Part shown: positions 27,590-37,318 of the stretch, one piece after another
Position numbering within the stretch: position 1 is the first letter of the stretch
How the letters are laid out: the number at the start of each line of letters is the position of its first letter
NCBI GenBank assembly: GCA_013141075.1
Contig: JABFRQ010000001.1
Location: 248,001-312,000 of the forward strand
Source of the DNA: Methylotenera sp.
Lineage (GTDB): Bacteria; Pseudomonadota; Gammaproteobacteria; Burkholderiales; Methylophilaceae
Length of the DNA stretch: 64,000 nucleotides
Reading direction: 5' to 3'
The notes under the pieces: model-generated
The model's input: only the letters and a program-made list of their open reading frames with translations
Database searches by the model: none
What the model was told of the DNA's origin: nothing
Translations under genes and position numbers: made by a program

Positions 27590-29044
27590 ATGTTAAATTC
27601 AAATTCACATCATGTAAAAAAACTACTTATTGGGCTATTTGCAAGCCTAATAGCGGCTTGCGCATCACCTACAGCACCCAAAATTTCTACTTCTATCAAC
27701 ATTAATAAAAGCAAAGTACAGGTTTGGGTAACAAGCACAGACCGCACAAAGTTATTATTGCGCGAAGCGGATATTGCATTTAGTGATGCAGATTCGCTAG
27801 GCACGCACATTGAGGTGGATGCGTCCGTACGTTATCAACAGATAGTAGGTTTTGGCGCTGCAATCACCGATGCCTCTGCATGGCTGATGCAAAATAAAAT
27901 GAGCGAAGCGCAACGCACTGCGCTAATAAACGAATTATTCAGTGGCGCACCAAATCTAGGGCTTAGCTTTACGCGACTAACCATTGGCGCCTCTGATTTT
28001 TCGCGCAATCATTATAGTTTTGATGACATGCCAAAAGGTCAAACTGACCCAACTCTAGCGCACTTTAGTATTGATGCTAATCGTGCCGATGTTTTACCAA
28101 CAGTCAAAAGTGCGCTTACACTTAACCCAAAATTAAAAGTAATGGCGTCTCCTTGGAGCGCACCAGCTTGGATGAAAACAACTGACAGCCTAGTCAAAGG
28201 GAGTTTACGTCCTGAAGCTTATGGCGCTTTTAGCGAATATCTAGCACGTTACATTGAAGCCTATACCAAAGAAGGTGTGCCAATTTACGCCATCACACTT
28301 CAAAACGAACCGCATTTTGAGCCAGAAAATTACCCTGGCATGCGCGTTGACCCTGCCGCACGTGCCAGCTTAATTGGCGAGCATATTGGCCCAATGTTTG
28401 CTCAGCGCGGCTTGAATACACGCATTTTAGATTGGGATCACAATTGGGATGAACCAAATTCACCACTTGCTGTGCTTGCTGATAAAACTGCTAACCGCTA
28501 CGTGAACGGTGTTGCATGGCACTGCTACGCTGGCGAAGTCGGCGCGCAGAATATGGTGCGCAATGCTTTCCCCAACAAAGACGTTTATTTCACTGAATGC
28601 TCAGGTGGCGAATGGAATCAAGACGGCCTTACATGGCTCACACGTAATTTAATCATTGGTGCCACGCGCAATTGGGCAAAAGGCGTATTACTTTGGAATA
28701 TGGCATTAGATGAAAACCACGGCCCGCATTTAGGCGGCTGTGGCGATTGCCGTGGCGTAGTCACCATCAACTCCAGCACAGGTGAAGTCACTCGCAATGC
28801 TGAATATTACGTCTTAGCCCATGCCAGCCGCTTTGTACGCCAAGGCGCACATCGTATAGAGTCCAGCACTGTGAATGGTAAAGTTGAAACAGTCGCCTTT
28901 CAAAATAATGACGACACTTCGCTGGTAATGATTGCGGCGAATTCTACCGCTTCAAAACAAGAGTTTTCTGTACGTTATGCCAAGAAAACGCTTCAATATA
29001 CACTGCCCGCAAAGAGCATTGCTACATTCACTTGGCAACCGTAA
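27590..29044 (+). CDS. Glycoside hydrolase family 30 glucosidase/beta-1,6-glucanase-like, lipoprotein
   Basis: 484 residues. A lipobox (LIAAC, Cys near 24) predicts a lipid anchor. The TIM barrel shows QIVGFGAAITDASAW, the acid/base E240 in LQNEPHFEPENYPG and the nucleophile E336 in YFTECSGGEW; a beta-side domain closes the protein. GH30 members cut beta-1,6-glucan, glucosylceramide or related beta-glucosides. Together with GH3 it supports beta-glucan breakdown, perhaps with beta-1,6 linkages. It directly follows the halogenase gene. Confidence 0.93.
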   Translation: MLNSNSHHVKKLLIGLFASLIAACASPTAPKISTSININKSKVQVWVTSTDRTKLLLREADIAFSDADSLGTHIEVDASVRYQQIVGFGAAITDASAWLMQNKMSEAQRTALINELFSGAPNLGLSFTRLTIGASDFSRNHYSFDDMPKGQTDPTLAHFSIDANRADVLPTVKSALTLNPKLKVMASPWSAPAWMKTTDSLVKGSLRPEAYGAFSEYLARYIEAYTKEGVPIYAITLQNEPHFEPENYPGMRVDPAARASLIGEHIGPMFAQRGLNTRILDWDHNWDEPNSPLAVLADKTANRYVNGVAWHCYAGEVGAQNMVRNAFPNKDVYFTECSGGEWNQDGLTWLTRNLIIGATRNWAKGVLLWNMALDENHGPHLGGCGDCRGVVTINSSTGEVTRNAEYYVLAHASRFVRQGAHRIESSTVNGKVETVAFQNNDDTSLVMIAANSTASKQEFSVRYAKKTLQYTLPAKSIATFTWQP

Positions 29045-29105
29045 TTTTTTAAAACTTAATAAACACCAACCGTCAAATATGATTTTTTAATAAAAAGATA
29101 ACTAT

Positions 29106-29360
29106 ATGTTTTTTCGCAAGATTAAAAATGAAAGTGAATGCAAGGGCGGCCTATTTTTTCGTAAAAACAATCAGGAAGTCAATCCGTTATCATATGGAAT
29201 CCCTATTGGCATAGCCATTGGTTGCGGTATTGGAGTAACGCTACACAACCTTGCCATCGGAATAGGGGTAGGGGTTGCAATTGGCGTGGCATTTTCTACT
29301 CTGAGAAAAAACAAAAGCCAAGATAATAAAGATACCAAAGCTAAAGATCAGTCACTATGA
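29106..29360 (+). CDS. Small glycine-zipper membrane protein
   Basis: 84 residues. A basic head (FFRKIKNESECKGG) is followed by a hydrophobic stretch of repeated Gly-Ile/Val (GIPIGIAIGCGIGV, GIGVGVAIGVAF), typical of glycine-zipper helices. Function unknown. Its stop overlaps the start of the EEP gene (ATGA), so both are translated together. Confidence 0.5.
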   Translation: MFFRKIKNESECKGGLFFRKNNQEVNPLSYGIPIGIAIGCGIGVTLHNLAIGIGVGVAIGVAFSTLRKNKSQDNKDTKAKDQSL

Positions 29361-30214
29361 CCAAAAATATGAATCTAATAAAACTACTTACACTATTAAC
29401 ATCCATACTAATAAGCACCTATGCGTTAGCAGATCATCACACGCCCATCAACGTTGCCACTTACAACCTGCGCCTAAACACACCTAACGATGGCGCAAAC
29501 GTGTGGGGCTTGCGAAAAGAGGCGGTAAAAGCGCTCATTCGCTACCACGAGTTTGATTTATTTGGCACACAAGAAGGCAAGCCCGAGCAAATGACAGACC
29601 TTGAAGAAATGTCTGAATATACACGCGTAGGTGTTGGGCGCGACGACGGCAAACACGCAGGCGAACACTCGGCCATTTTTTTTAGAAAAACGCGTTTTAA
29701 TTTACTCACCCACGGCGATTTTTGGCTTAGTGAAACCCCGAATACACCATCAAAAGGCTGGGATGCACGCTGCTGCAATAGACTAGCTTCTTGGGTGCGC
29801 TTGCGCGACAAAACAAGTGGAAAAACGCTGCTGGCGGTTTCTGTGCATTTTGACCACGAAGGCGAAGTCGCACGGCGCGAATCAGCCAAACTGCTATTAA
29901 GCTGGCTGAACCAACAAGAAAATAACGATGCCGTCATCGCATTGGGAGACTTCAACTCAACGCCTGAAACTGAGCAAATTCTCGCCATGAATGCCGTAAT
30001 GTTTGATGCCAGCGCTATTTCACTTACGCCAGCTTATGGCCCAATGGCCACGTTCAACGACTTTAAATTCAATGTTGCACCAACAAAACTTATAGACTAC
30101 ATATTTCTTGGCCCAAATATTAAGGTACTTAAATACGCTGTGCTGACTGATTCAGATGGGCAACGCTACCCTTCTGACCACTTTCCTGTGCTGGCGCGCA
30201 TTGTGTTGAAATAA
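29357..30214 (+). CDS. Exported endonuclease/exonuclease/phosphatase (EEP) family protein
   Basis: 285 residues with a Sec signal peptide (ending TYALA). EEP motifs are present: VATYNLRLN, LFGTQEGKPEQ with the metal-binding Glu, VHFDHEG, ALGDFNSTPE and the final SDHFPVLA. The fold hydrolyses phosphodiesters. Secreted members of this subgroup are often found in polysaccharide loci, where the natural substrate is not known. Confidence 0.85.
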   Translation: MTKNMNLIKLLTLLTSILISTYALADHHTPINVATYNLRLNTPNDGANVWGLRKEAVKALIRYHEFDLFGTQEGKPEQMTDLEEMSEYTRVGVGRDDGKHAGEHSAIFFRKTRFNLLTHGDFWLSETPNTPSKGWDARCCNRLASWVRLRDKTSGKTLLAVSVHFDHEGEVARRESAKLLLSWLNQQENNDAVIALGDFNSTPETEQILAMNAVMFDASAISLTPAYGPMATFNDFKFNVAPTKLIDYIFLGPNIKVLKYAVLTDSDGQRYPSDHFPVLARIVLK

Positions 30215-30243
30215 GTTCTGAAACTACCCAAAGGAGAAAAGCC

Positions 30244-30348
30244 ATGTAAACATGCCCACATTGCAACAAACCTGTCATTTCATTACTTCGCCGCTCATTT
30301 TTAGGTGCTGCTTTCCCAGCGACCTGTAAATCTGTAGTGATTAAATAA
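30244..30348 (+). pseudogene. Remnant of a small zinc-ribbon protein
   Basis: A well-placed GGAG precedes ATG at 30244, but the second codon is TAA. The frame then reads TCPHCNKPVISLLRRSF and ends PATCKS before another stop. CPHC plus a distant TCK suggest a two-Cys-pair zinc ribbon whose second pair is incomplete. One T more after TCT would give CKSC. As sequenced it cannot be made, so it is a decayed or mis-sequenced gene. Confidence 0.5.
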
Positions 30349-30356
30349 AATTAGGA

Positions 30357-30614
30357 GTGATGAATAAGAATAACGAAAATACCAGTTTGAAGGTACTAGT
30401 ACCTCTAATTAGTATTTATATACTTAATGGGATTATTTGGTACTTTTTGATGAGCCATTTAGACCTACTTGTACCAAAAAATACGTTGCTAGTCTCAGCG
30501 TCGAATGTTGCTTTGCATTTTTCTAGTTGGGCATTTATTTATGTCGGAATTAACACCACTTTATTTAAATTATATGACTGGTTTATTAGGCTTAATGAAT
30601 GGACTAGAAAGTGA
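30357..30614 (+). CDS. Small membrane protein, unknown
   Basis: About 84-85 residues with two helices (about 12-32 and 42-66) and a basic end. GTG at 30357 overlaps the AGGAG (30353-30357), and the ATG at 30360 is only two bases from it, so the start is uncertain. No family recognised. Confidence 0.45.
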   Translation: MMNKNNENTSLKVLVPLISIYILNGIIWYFLMSHLDLLVPKNTLLVSASNVALHFSSWAFIYVGINTTLFKLYDWFIRLNEWTRK

Positions 30615-30680
30615 AGATAGTAAAATATTTCTGATTTCATGTAGGTTTAAGCGACATGAAGTTTACCTGAGGAGTTATAA

Positions 30681-31337
30681 ATGATAAAAAGAATATTCAA
30701 CGCATGGCTAATAGCAATATTCACCACATTCACTGTCGCTGCAAGCGCAGCAGAGCCCTCTACGCCAATAAAAGTAGCTTGTGTAGGCGACAGCATCACT
30801 TTTGGTGGCGGCGCGCGCGATAAGAGCAGCTACCCTAATCAGCTTGGCATTGCCCTTGGTGATAAATGGACTGTTGAGAATTTTGGTGTAGGTGGGGCAA
30901 CGTTGCTAAAAAGTGGCGACAACCCTTATTGGAATTTAGCACGGTATACCGCGGCGCAACAATATCAACCTAATGTGGTGATTATCAAGCTAGGCACAAA
31001 CGATTCAAAGCCTTGGAATTGGGAGTTTAAAGATGACTTTATCACTGACTATGTTGAGATAATCAAAAACTTTAAGAATTTAGATAGCAAACCAACCGTC
31101 TGGATAGCCTATCCTGTACCAGCATATTCAAGCGCGTGGGGAATCTCAGGAGAAGTCATCACTTATGAAATCATCCCCATGATTGATGAAATTGCCAAGC
31201 AAGCGGATGTTAAAGTCATTGACCTCTATGCCACATTAAGTGGAAAACAGGAGTTTTTGCCAGACGGAATACACCCAGAGGCAAATGGTAAAAAATTGAT
31301 TGCGGAAACAGTAGCTAAAGCAATCAGAGGGAAATAG
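30681..31337 (+). CDS. Exported SGNH/GDSL-type hydrolase
   Basis: 218 residues with a signal peptide (ending ASA). The blocks are CVGDSITFGGG (nucleophile Ser in GDS), GGATLL, KLGTNDSKPW and the acid/base pair in LPDGIHPEANG. These proteins cut acyl or acetyl esters, often on polysaccharides. It closes the run of glycan genes and is preceded by GAGGAG. Confidence 0.88.
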   Translation: MIKRIFNAWLIAIFTTFTVAASAAEPSTPIKVACVGDSITFGGGARDKSSYPNQLGIALGDKWTVENFGVGGATLLKSGDNPYWNLARYTAAQQYQPNVVIIKLGTNDSKPWNWEFKDDFITDYVEIIKNFKNLDSKPTVWIAYPVPAYSSAWGISGEVITYEIIPMIDEIAKQADVKVIDLYATLSGKQEFLPDGIHPEANGKKLIAETVAKAIRGK

Positions 31338-31424
31338 TAAAGGCATAGCTACTCTAGTAGAGACTATAAAGACCTAATCTTGATGGGAACCTCAGTCTTA
31401 GGTTTTATCACTGATTGAATTTTA

Positions 31425-31498
31425 TGGAGGCGCGAACCAGAGTCGAACTGGTCTAAACGGCTTTGCAGGCCGCGGCATAACCGCTTTGCTATCGCGCC
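31425..31498 (-). tRNA. tRNA-Cys (GCA)
   Basis: 74 nucleotides with encoded CCA. The acceptor stem GGCGCGA/TCGCGCC, anticodon loop CTGCAAA (GCA) and T loop TTCGACT are all present. It lies 120 bases behind tRNA-Gly, the order usual after pgsA. Confidence 0.95.
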
Positions 31499-31565
31499 TT
31501 AGTGTAAAAAATCATTTTGATTGAATGATTTTACATGACTGACTTAACTTAAACCAGCTGAAACT

Positions 31566-31600
31566 AAAACGGCGAAAGCTTATAAGCATTCGCCGTTTTA
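31566..31600. terminator. Hairpin between tRNA-Gly and tRNA-Cys
   Basis: AAAACGGCGAA and TTCGCCGTTTT pair perfectly around a 13-base loop containing its own small AGCTTATAAGC-like palindrome. T-rich on both strands; it may process or end the tRNA-Gly transcript. Confidence 0.6.
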
Positions 31601-31618
31601 AACTTACTACCAAATTCG

Positions 31619-31694
<76 letters not shown>

Positions 31695-31787
31695 GTCGTT
31701 AAGACAGGCGCCATTATAGCGATTTTCAGAACACCGTCAAGACTAAACCGCACTCTAAATGCTAATTATTGCAGTTTTATTTTCTGA

Positions 31788-32384
31788 TTATTTGCCTTTT
31801 AATTTCGGCATGGCGGCTTTAAGGTAATAAGCCATTGATACCAATGTTAAAAATGCGGCAATCACAATTAAAACGTGGCCTACATCTTGCGTTTTAAATA
31901 TGCCTAGGCTACCTAAATTGATATTATCCCAATATAGCAAAAATAATATTGCCAACATTTGCACGGCAGTTTTCACTTTGCCTATCATTGCCACACCTAC
32001 GCTGCTGCTTTGCCCTTCGCCCGCCATCCATTCACGTAGCGCACTTACGGCAATTTCTCGGCCGATAATAATGAGTGAAACAATCGCACCCACACGGCCA
32101 AATTCCACCAGCACAATTAAGGCCGCGGCCACCATGAGCTTATCTGCCACTGGGTCTAAAAATGCGCCAAAAGCCGATGTTTGATGCCAGCGGCGTGCTA
32201 AATAGCCATCTAGCCAATCAGTAAAAGCAGCAATTGCAAATACCACCGTGATAAAAACATTCACGTTATGAGAAGGCATTGCACTTAATTTGTGTAAGTT
32301 TTCTGGTAAATAAAACGCGCCAACGAAAATAGGAATGAGCAAAATGCGCAACCAAGTGAGCATGGTTGGGATGTTAATGTTCAT
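31788..32384 (-). CDS. pgsA: CDP-diacylglycerol--glycerol-3-phosphate 3-phosphatidyltransferase
   Basis: 198 residues with about five membrane helices. The CDP-alcohol phosphotransferase motif is DWLDGYLARRWHQTSAFGAFL..D (D-G-A-R...G...D...D), at about 58-85. It makes phosphatidylglycerol phosphate, the committed step to acidic phospholipids. It lies 31 bases behind uvrC in the same direction, with the two tRNA genes following, a conserved order in Beta- and Gammaproteobacteria. Confidence 0.96.
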   Translation of the reverse strand: MNINIPTMLTWLRILLIPIFVGAFYLPENLHKLSAMPSHNVNVFITVVFAIAAFTDWLDGYLARRWHQTSAFGAFLDPVADKLMVAAALIVLVEFGRVGAIVSLIIIGREIAVSALREWMAGEGQSSSVGVAMIGKVKTAVQMLAILFLLYWDNINLGSLGIFKTQDVGHVLIVIAAFLTLVSMAYYLKAAMPKLKGK

Positions 32385-32415
32385 AATTCACACTCAGACT
32401 TCAAAACCACTACCA

Positions 32416-34215
32416 TCAATGAAATTCTCCGTATATTTTTTCTGCCAAATTGGGGCTAATACCCTCAACTTGCGCGATTTCGTCAATACTAGCATTTTTT
32501 ACGCCATCTAATCCACCAAAGCGCGTTAGTAGCGCTTTGCGGCGTTTGGCACCTATGCCTTCAATATCTTCTAAGCTGGATTGTAACCGTGCTTTGGCGC
32601 GCTTGGCACGGTGGCCTGTAATGGCGAATCTGTGCGCTTCATCGCGTATTTGTTGTAATAAATGTAAGCCTTTATTGTCTTTTTCTAGGTTAAGCATTTC
32701 ACCCGTGTCAGAAAAAATCATGGTTTCTAGCCCAGGTTTACGCGCTTCGCCTTTGGCAATGCCTACTAATAAAATGTCTTCAAGCCCCACTTCTGCCATC
32801 ACCTCAACGGCTACGCCCAATTGCCCTTTACCGCCATCAATAAAAATTAAATCAGGGCGTACGCCCTCGCCCGCTGCCACTTTTTTATACCTTCTTGTCA
32901 GCACATCGCGCATGGCGGCATAATCATCGCCTGGCGTAATGCCTGTAATGTTATAACGGCGATATTCGCTATTTTGCATGTCACCACGGTCAAACACCAC
33001 GCAGCTGCCCACGGTTGCCTCGCCCATGGTGTGGCTAATATCAAAGCACTCAATGCGCTCAGTGCTGTCAGGCAGACGCAATGCCTCTCGCAGGGCAATG
33101 AGTTTGGCTGTCTGATTGGCTGAAGTCGCAGCGCGTTGGCTTAGCGCAAGCTCAGCATTGGTTTGTGCCATTTTCAGCCATACGCGTTTATCGCCAATGG
33201 CGTTGGTGTTGATTTTTACTTTGCGCCCCGCTTGCGCAGTTAGCACCTCTTCTAGCACGTCGGTTTCAATTTTCACGCCCACAACAATTAGCGGCGGCGT
33301 ATTTTGCGCCACATAATGTTGGGCTAAAAAGGCTTCCATGCTGGTTTCTAGCGTTTCACCATCACTATTTTTGGGCATATAACTTCTATCACCCAAATGC
33401 CGCCCGCCGCGTATCATTACCAAGTTAATGCAGTGCTGACCTTGCAACTCGGCACATGCAACCACATCGGCATCAGACACATTAAAATCGCTCACGAATT
33501 GCTTGGCTTGCACTTGGCGCAGCGCCTGCATACGGTTTCTAAACACCACCGCTTGCTCGTATTCTTGTGCCTCAGCTGCCGCATTCATCTGCTCGCCAAG
33601 CGCATCAATTACCTCATTGGTTTTGCCCTGCAAAAACATTGCGGCTTGCTGCACATCATTGCGATAATCTTCAGCAGAAATAAAACCCACGCAAGGCGCA
33701 GTGCAGCGCTCAATTTGGTGCTGCAAACACGGGCGACTACGGTTAGCAAACACGGTATTTTCGCAAGTACGCAATTTGAATACTTTTTGCAGCAGATGAA
33801 TGCTCTCACGCACCGCCACTGAATTTGGGAATGGCCCAAAATATTGGCTGCCTTTACGCTGCGCACCTCGATGAAACGCCAACCGCGAAAAATCATCGCC
33901 AGTGAGAGTGATGTAAGGATAAGATTTATCATCACGAAACAACACGTTGTAGCGCGGCATTAAGCATTTAATCAGGTTATTTTCCAGCAATAAAGCCTCA
34001 GCTTCATTGTGGGTGACGGTGGTCTCAATTTTGACGATATTGCTCACCATCATCCGCGTGCGCGGGCTAGGTAAGTTTTTATTGAAATAGCTTGAAACGC
34101 GCTTTTTCAGGTCTTTGGCTTTACCCACATAAATCACCTCATCGGCAACGTTTATCATGCGATAAACGCCAGGCAGATTGGGTAAGTTTTTTAGGATGGG
34201 GTTTGGGTCAAACAT
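32416..34215 (-). CDS. uvrC: UvrABC excision nuclease subunit C
   Basis: 599 residues, full length. The GIY-YIG nuclease domain is at the start (GVYRMINVADEVIYVGKAKDLKKR), four cysteines lie near 150-175 (CENTVF, CLQHQIERCTAPC), a UVR helical hairpin at about 200-235, the RNase H-like second nuclease (IECFDISHTMGEA, FIDGGKGQLGVA) and a terminal helix-hairpin-helix pair (IEGIGAKRRKALL). It makes the two cuts flanking DNA lesions with UvrB. Confidence 0.97.
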   Translation of the reverse strand: MFDPNPILKNLPNLPGVYRMINVADEVIYVGKAKDLKKRVSSYFNKNLPSPRTRMMVSNIVKIETTVTHNEAEALLLENNLIKCLMPRYNVLFRDDKSYPYITLTGDDFSRLAFHRGAQRKGSQYFGPFPNSVAVRESIHLLQKVFKLRTCENTVFANRSRPCLQHQIERCTAPCVGFISAEDYRNDVQQAAMFLQGKTNEVIDALGEQMNAAAEAQEYEQAVVFRNRMQALRQVQAKQFVSDFNVSDADVVACAELQGQHCINLVMIRGGRHLGDRSYMPKNSDGETLETSMEAFLAQHYVAQNTPPLIVVGVKIETDVLEEVLTAQAGRKVKINTNAIGDKRVWLKMAQTNAELALSQRAATSANQTAKLIALREALRLPDSTERIECFDISHTMGEATVGSCVVFDRGDMQNSEYRRYNITGITPGDDYAAMRDVLTRRYKKVAAGEGVRPDLIFIDGGKGQLGVAVEVMAEVGLEDILLVGIAKGEARKPGLETMIFSDTGEMLNLEKDNKGLHLLQQIRDEAHRFAITGHRAKRAKARLQSSLEDIEGIGAKRRKALLTRFGGLDGVKNASIDEIAQVEGISPNLAEKIYGEFH

Positions 34216-34297
34216 GGTGATATTTTAGCACTAGAAAGCCGAGCGGACTTTGTCATCTATCGTACTAAAAATCGTGTTGCATGTTTTCTTATATTTT

Positions 34298-34335
34298 GTA
34301 GGGTGTGCAAATGAATTTTAATTTGCACACCCTAC
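34298..34335. repeat. Perfect 15-bp inverted repeat (GTAGGGTGTGCAAAT)
   Basis: Arms 34298-34312 and 34321-34335 are exact reverse complements with an 8-base spacer. It sits in the 277-base gap between uvrC and the helicase stop, the edge of the probably acquired helicase gene, and may terminate the helicase transcript. The rest of the gap shows nothing I can name. Confidence 0.7.
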
Positions 34336-34492
34336 GCTGGCGTTTAATTATGAATTTGGCGAGTAAATAGTTGTTTCTGATTGGCTTGTTGAATGCGGTT
34401 TTTTTAGTTGGCCGCAGAGTGCCAATAGTCGTCTTACATTTATCTTAACATCTAACATTAATTCACCAGCAGTAAGGCTTAGACTAAGTTTA

Positions 34493-37185
34493 TCAAATCA
34501 TAATAGTCAGATTACGTCTACTTGAAATGATATGAACATCTTTTGAATTATTGTCCCTGCTAAGTTGTTGAAGTACTTTTTGCTGAGTTTCTGGTGTCCA
34601 AAAAATCTTTAGAGATTTTCGTGCACGTGTTACCGCCGTGTAAAAAATGTTGTGCGAGATTTGGTCTTCATTCGAATCAGTAATCACTATTTTTACCGAA
34701 TCATACTCAAGGCCTTGAGCTTTATGAATTGAAACCGCGTAAGCAACTTGAAATGGTACGATTGAATTATACTCATCATCGTCATCATCACTATTTTCCA
34801 AATCAAACACTGAAAAACGAACAGTTGACTCACCCATCCATTCCAGCTCTGTGCCGACAACATCAAACTCACTAACTGGTCTATCTAATTGTATGTCGAA
34901 CTGAATCCTATCTTCGAATGTATTTATATTTACAATCCAACCTTTTAAATTGTTATAAATAACAGCACCAAAACGTCCTGTGTCATTAAAAAGTACAGGG
35001 TCATCTATCTTGTATGTCGTATCCCTCCAAATAATTGAGGGGCGAGGATTACTGCCCTGAAGAAATCTATTGATATTGTTAATCCCATACAATCCATCAT
35101 AATTCAGACAAAGAATAATTTCATCCTGACCTTGAGCTTCAAATAATGAGTTATCAAGTACTGTTGAATATCCGCTTTTAACCATGAACTCTGCAATGTC
35201 ATCATCTATATTCCTCACTTTGTTCCAAAAGATAAGTAGCGTCTCGTTTTTGGCTCTATATGGTGTAGTCAATTCGAAAATTGCAGTGGGAGGTATAAAT
35301 GATCGGATAAGGCTAAACCAGTTGCCAAACTGAATGGACTCTATTTGATAAATATCTCCAACAAGCACAAGTAATTTAAAAGTAGTCTTCTCTAGCACCT
35401 TTAGCAAATCTGCATTACTTACGGTACTGCATTCATCAATCACTACAAGGTCAAATACAAGATCACTATTTCTATATATTTGACTATTAATTGTGCGGAA
35501 TGTCGAATTTTGAGCAGTGACTTTCCTCTGTAAATTATCCTTTGCAGGATTAGTATGTGCTAGAAATAACTTCGTCTTGTCATTAAAGAAATTAGCGATG
35601 TAATTAACCATGGTGGACTTGCCTGTACCTGCAGCACCATAAATTAAAGCAACCTTTGATTGACTGAATAGCTGCTTAAGCGCAATTCTTTTAACATCAT
35701 CATCTATACCTCTATTCAATTCGTCAAGCCAACGCTCTACAGCCTGTGAATAACCGTCAATTCCAACACCGGCAAATTCCTGTAACTTTTGAATAATAGT
35801 AACAGTGCCATCCTCATACCCGCGAATGAATACATGCCCTTTATCGTGTATGAGGTGTCGGTCGGCATGCGTGTAGTACAGATTTCTGTTATATGTTGCT
35901 ATTAAATCATCAATGTTCTGAAATGATGTAAGGTCGTCTATTGGGGTATAAAGCACTCCATGAGATTCAATATTGTTTCTCACACGTCTAGCAAGTAATT
36001 CGTGTTGGCGGTTGCTATTATCAAGGCATTCCACAATATCCCAATGCCTCGGGTTATGTGCAATTGGTGAGCTACAGAAAGGCATGGAGTCAAAAGGGAT
36101 ACAGCCATACTGCAACTTTAGGTTGGAGAGCAGTTTGCATGGCTCTCGAAAGTATTGGGACTTAATTACTTGATTATTCATTCGCAATATCAAATAGCGA
36201 ATGATATTTTGACCATGTAGTTTTGATTGCACTATTTGGCGTGCTTTATCTAAAACGGGAAATATCTGAGGTTTACCAATTCCATTTAAACCTTGGTCTT
36301 TCATAGCCTGATACAAATTATCGGGCATTTCTAGAAGACTCAGCAAACTCTCATGGTTGTTTGTCAAATATCCCATTAAGAAGCGGTATTCTCGTGAAGA
36401 TCTCTCAACCTTTGTAAGCATGCCAAACAAACGCGCAAAGTTATTGAATTCACATGGCCGAATTGAAACCTCCCATTCTCGAATAATGGTAATTGGCATC
36501 ATCTGCCCAAGCACCTGAATAGCATCTGTTTTAATAGTCAGCAGTGCCGCATATTTATCTGTGAGCTCAATATTAGTAAAAGCGATAATACGATCAAATT
36601 TGCTAACATTATTTACAGCACGATAAAAAGTTACTTCGTAATAAACACCGCTTTTAACAAAAAAAGGCCGTACCTTGTGAATGTAGTAACGTGAGCTATT
36701 GCTTTTTCAGGTTTACTTAAGCGTGTAGCTTCAATGCGGTCAGCAATTTTTTCGTGATACTCTCTTAGTGACGGATCAAGATCAAGAGGGAAATCCTCCA
36801 AGTTGGTGAGTATTTCAACTCCATAATTAATTTTAAGTAAACTACGAGTTCGATAAAGATACTCATAGTATTTGAGCATCAAACGCTCTGACCCATCACC
36901 ATCGAGGGTATAGTGCGACGCACTTTTTTGAATTAGCTTATGAAAGCTTGCTAGAAAGTTGAGTTTCCCATTCCTTTTGACAAAAGCAATTGCTGGCTCA
37001 ACTTTATCATAATGGAACTCGCCATCAGCTGAACCTTCGTTTAGAAATACCACAACACCTTCTACTAGATTTCGAAGCTGAGACAAAACATTTTGTGATA
37101 ACAAGTCCCTTTGGTCAGCAAGGAGACATATATTTTTACAAATCGCCCCATCAGCACTCAGAATCTGGTTTTTAATTGTGGCCAT
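34493..37185 (-). pseudogene. Large RecD/PIF1-like superfamily 1 helicase, one frameshift
   Basis: The first 170 residues are read from the ATG at 37185 and the remainder in another frame. Adding one base in the A7 run at 36659-36665 joins them (GLFFVKSGVYYEVTF) into about 897 residues. The N-terminal 450 residues have no family I recognise. Walker A is YGAAGTGKSTM (about 520), Walker B is VVIDECST, and the C-terminal motif is AVSIHKAQGLEYDSV and TAVTRARKSL, as in UvrD_C_2/RecD-type enzymes. It is AT-rich, stands between housekeeping genes and flanking inverted repeats, and is likely accessory. A nucleic-acid-processing or defence role is possible but not shown. Confidence 0.75.
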
Positions 37186-37318
37186 TGTAGTTCTCTCAGT
37201 TTTCTTTATATTGAAAAGTTAAATATACTGAGAGAATAATAGCGTAATAATATGGGGTGACCACGATTAAATATCTGCTGCAGTGCTGCACTTTCTTTAA
37301 TCATACAAAGAAACAATC

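Noticed and set aside
31566..31600. Hairpin between tRNAs as a small regulatory RNA
   Set aside because: Its simple stem and position fit a terminator or processing signal; no further structure supports an RNA gene.
34493..37185. Helicase as part of a named defence system
   Set aside because: No nuclease, methylase or other partner gene adjoins it, and its N-terminal half was not recognised.
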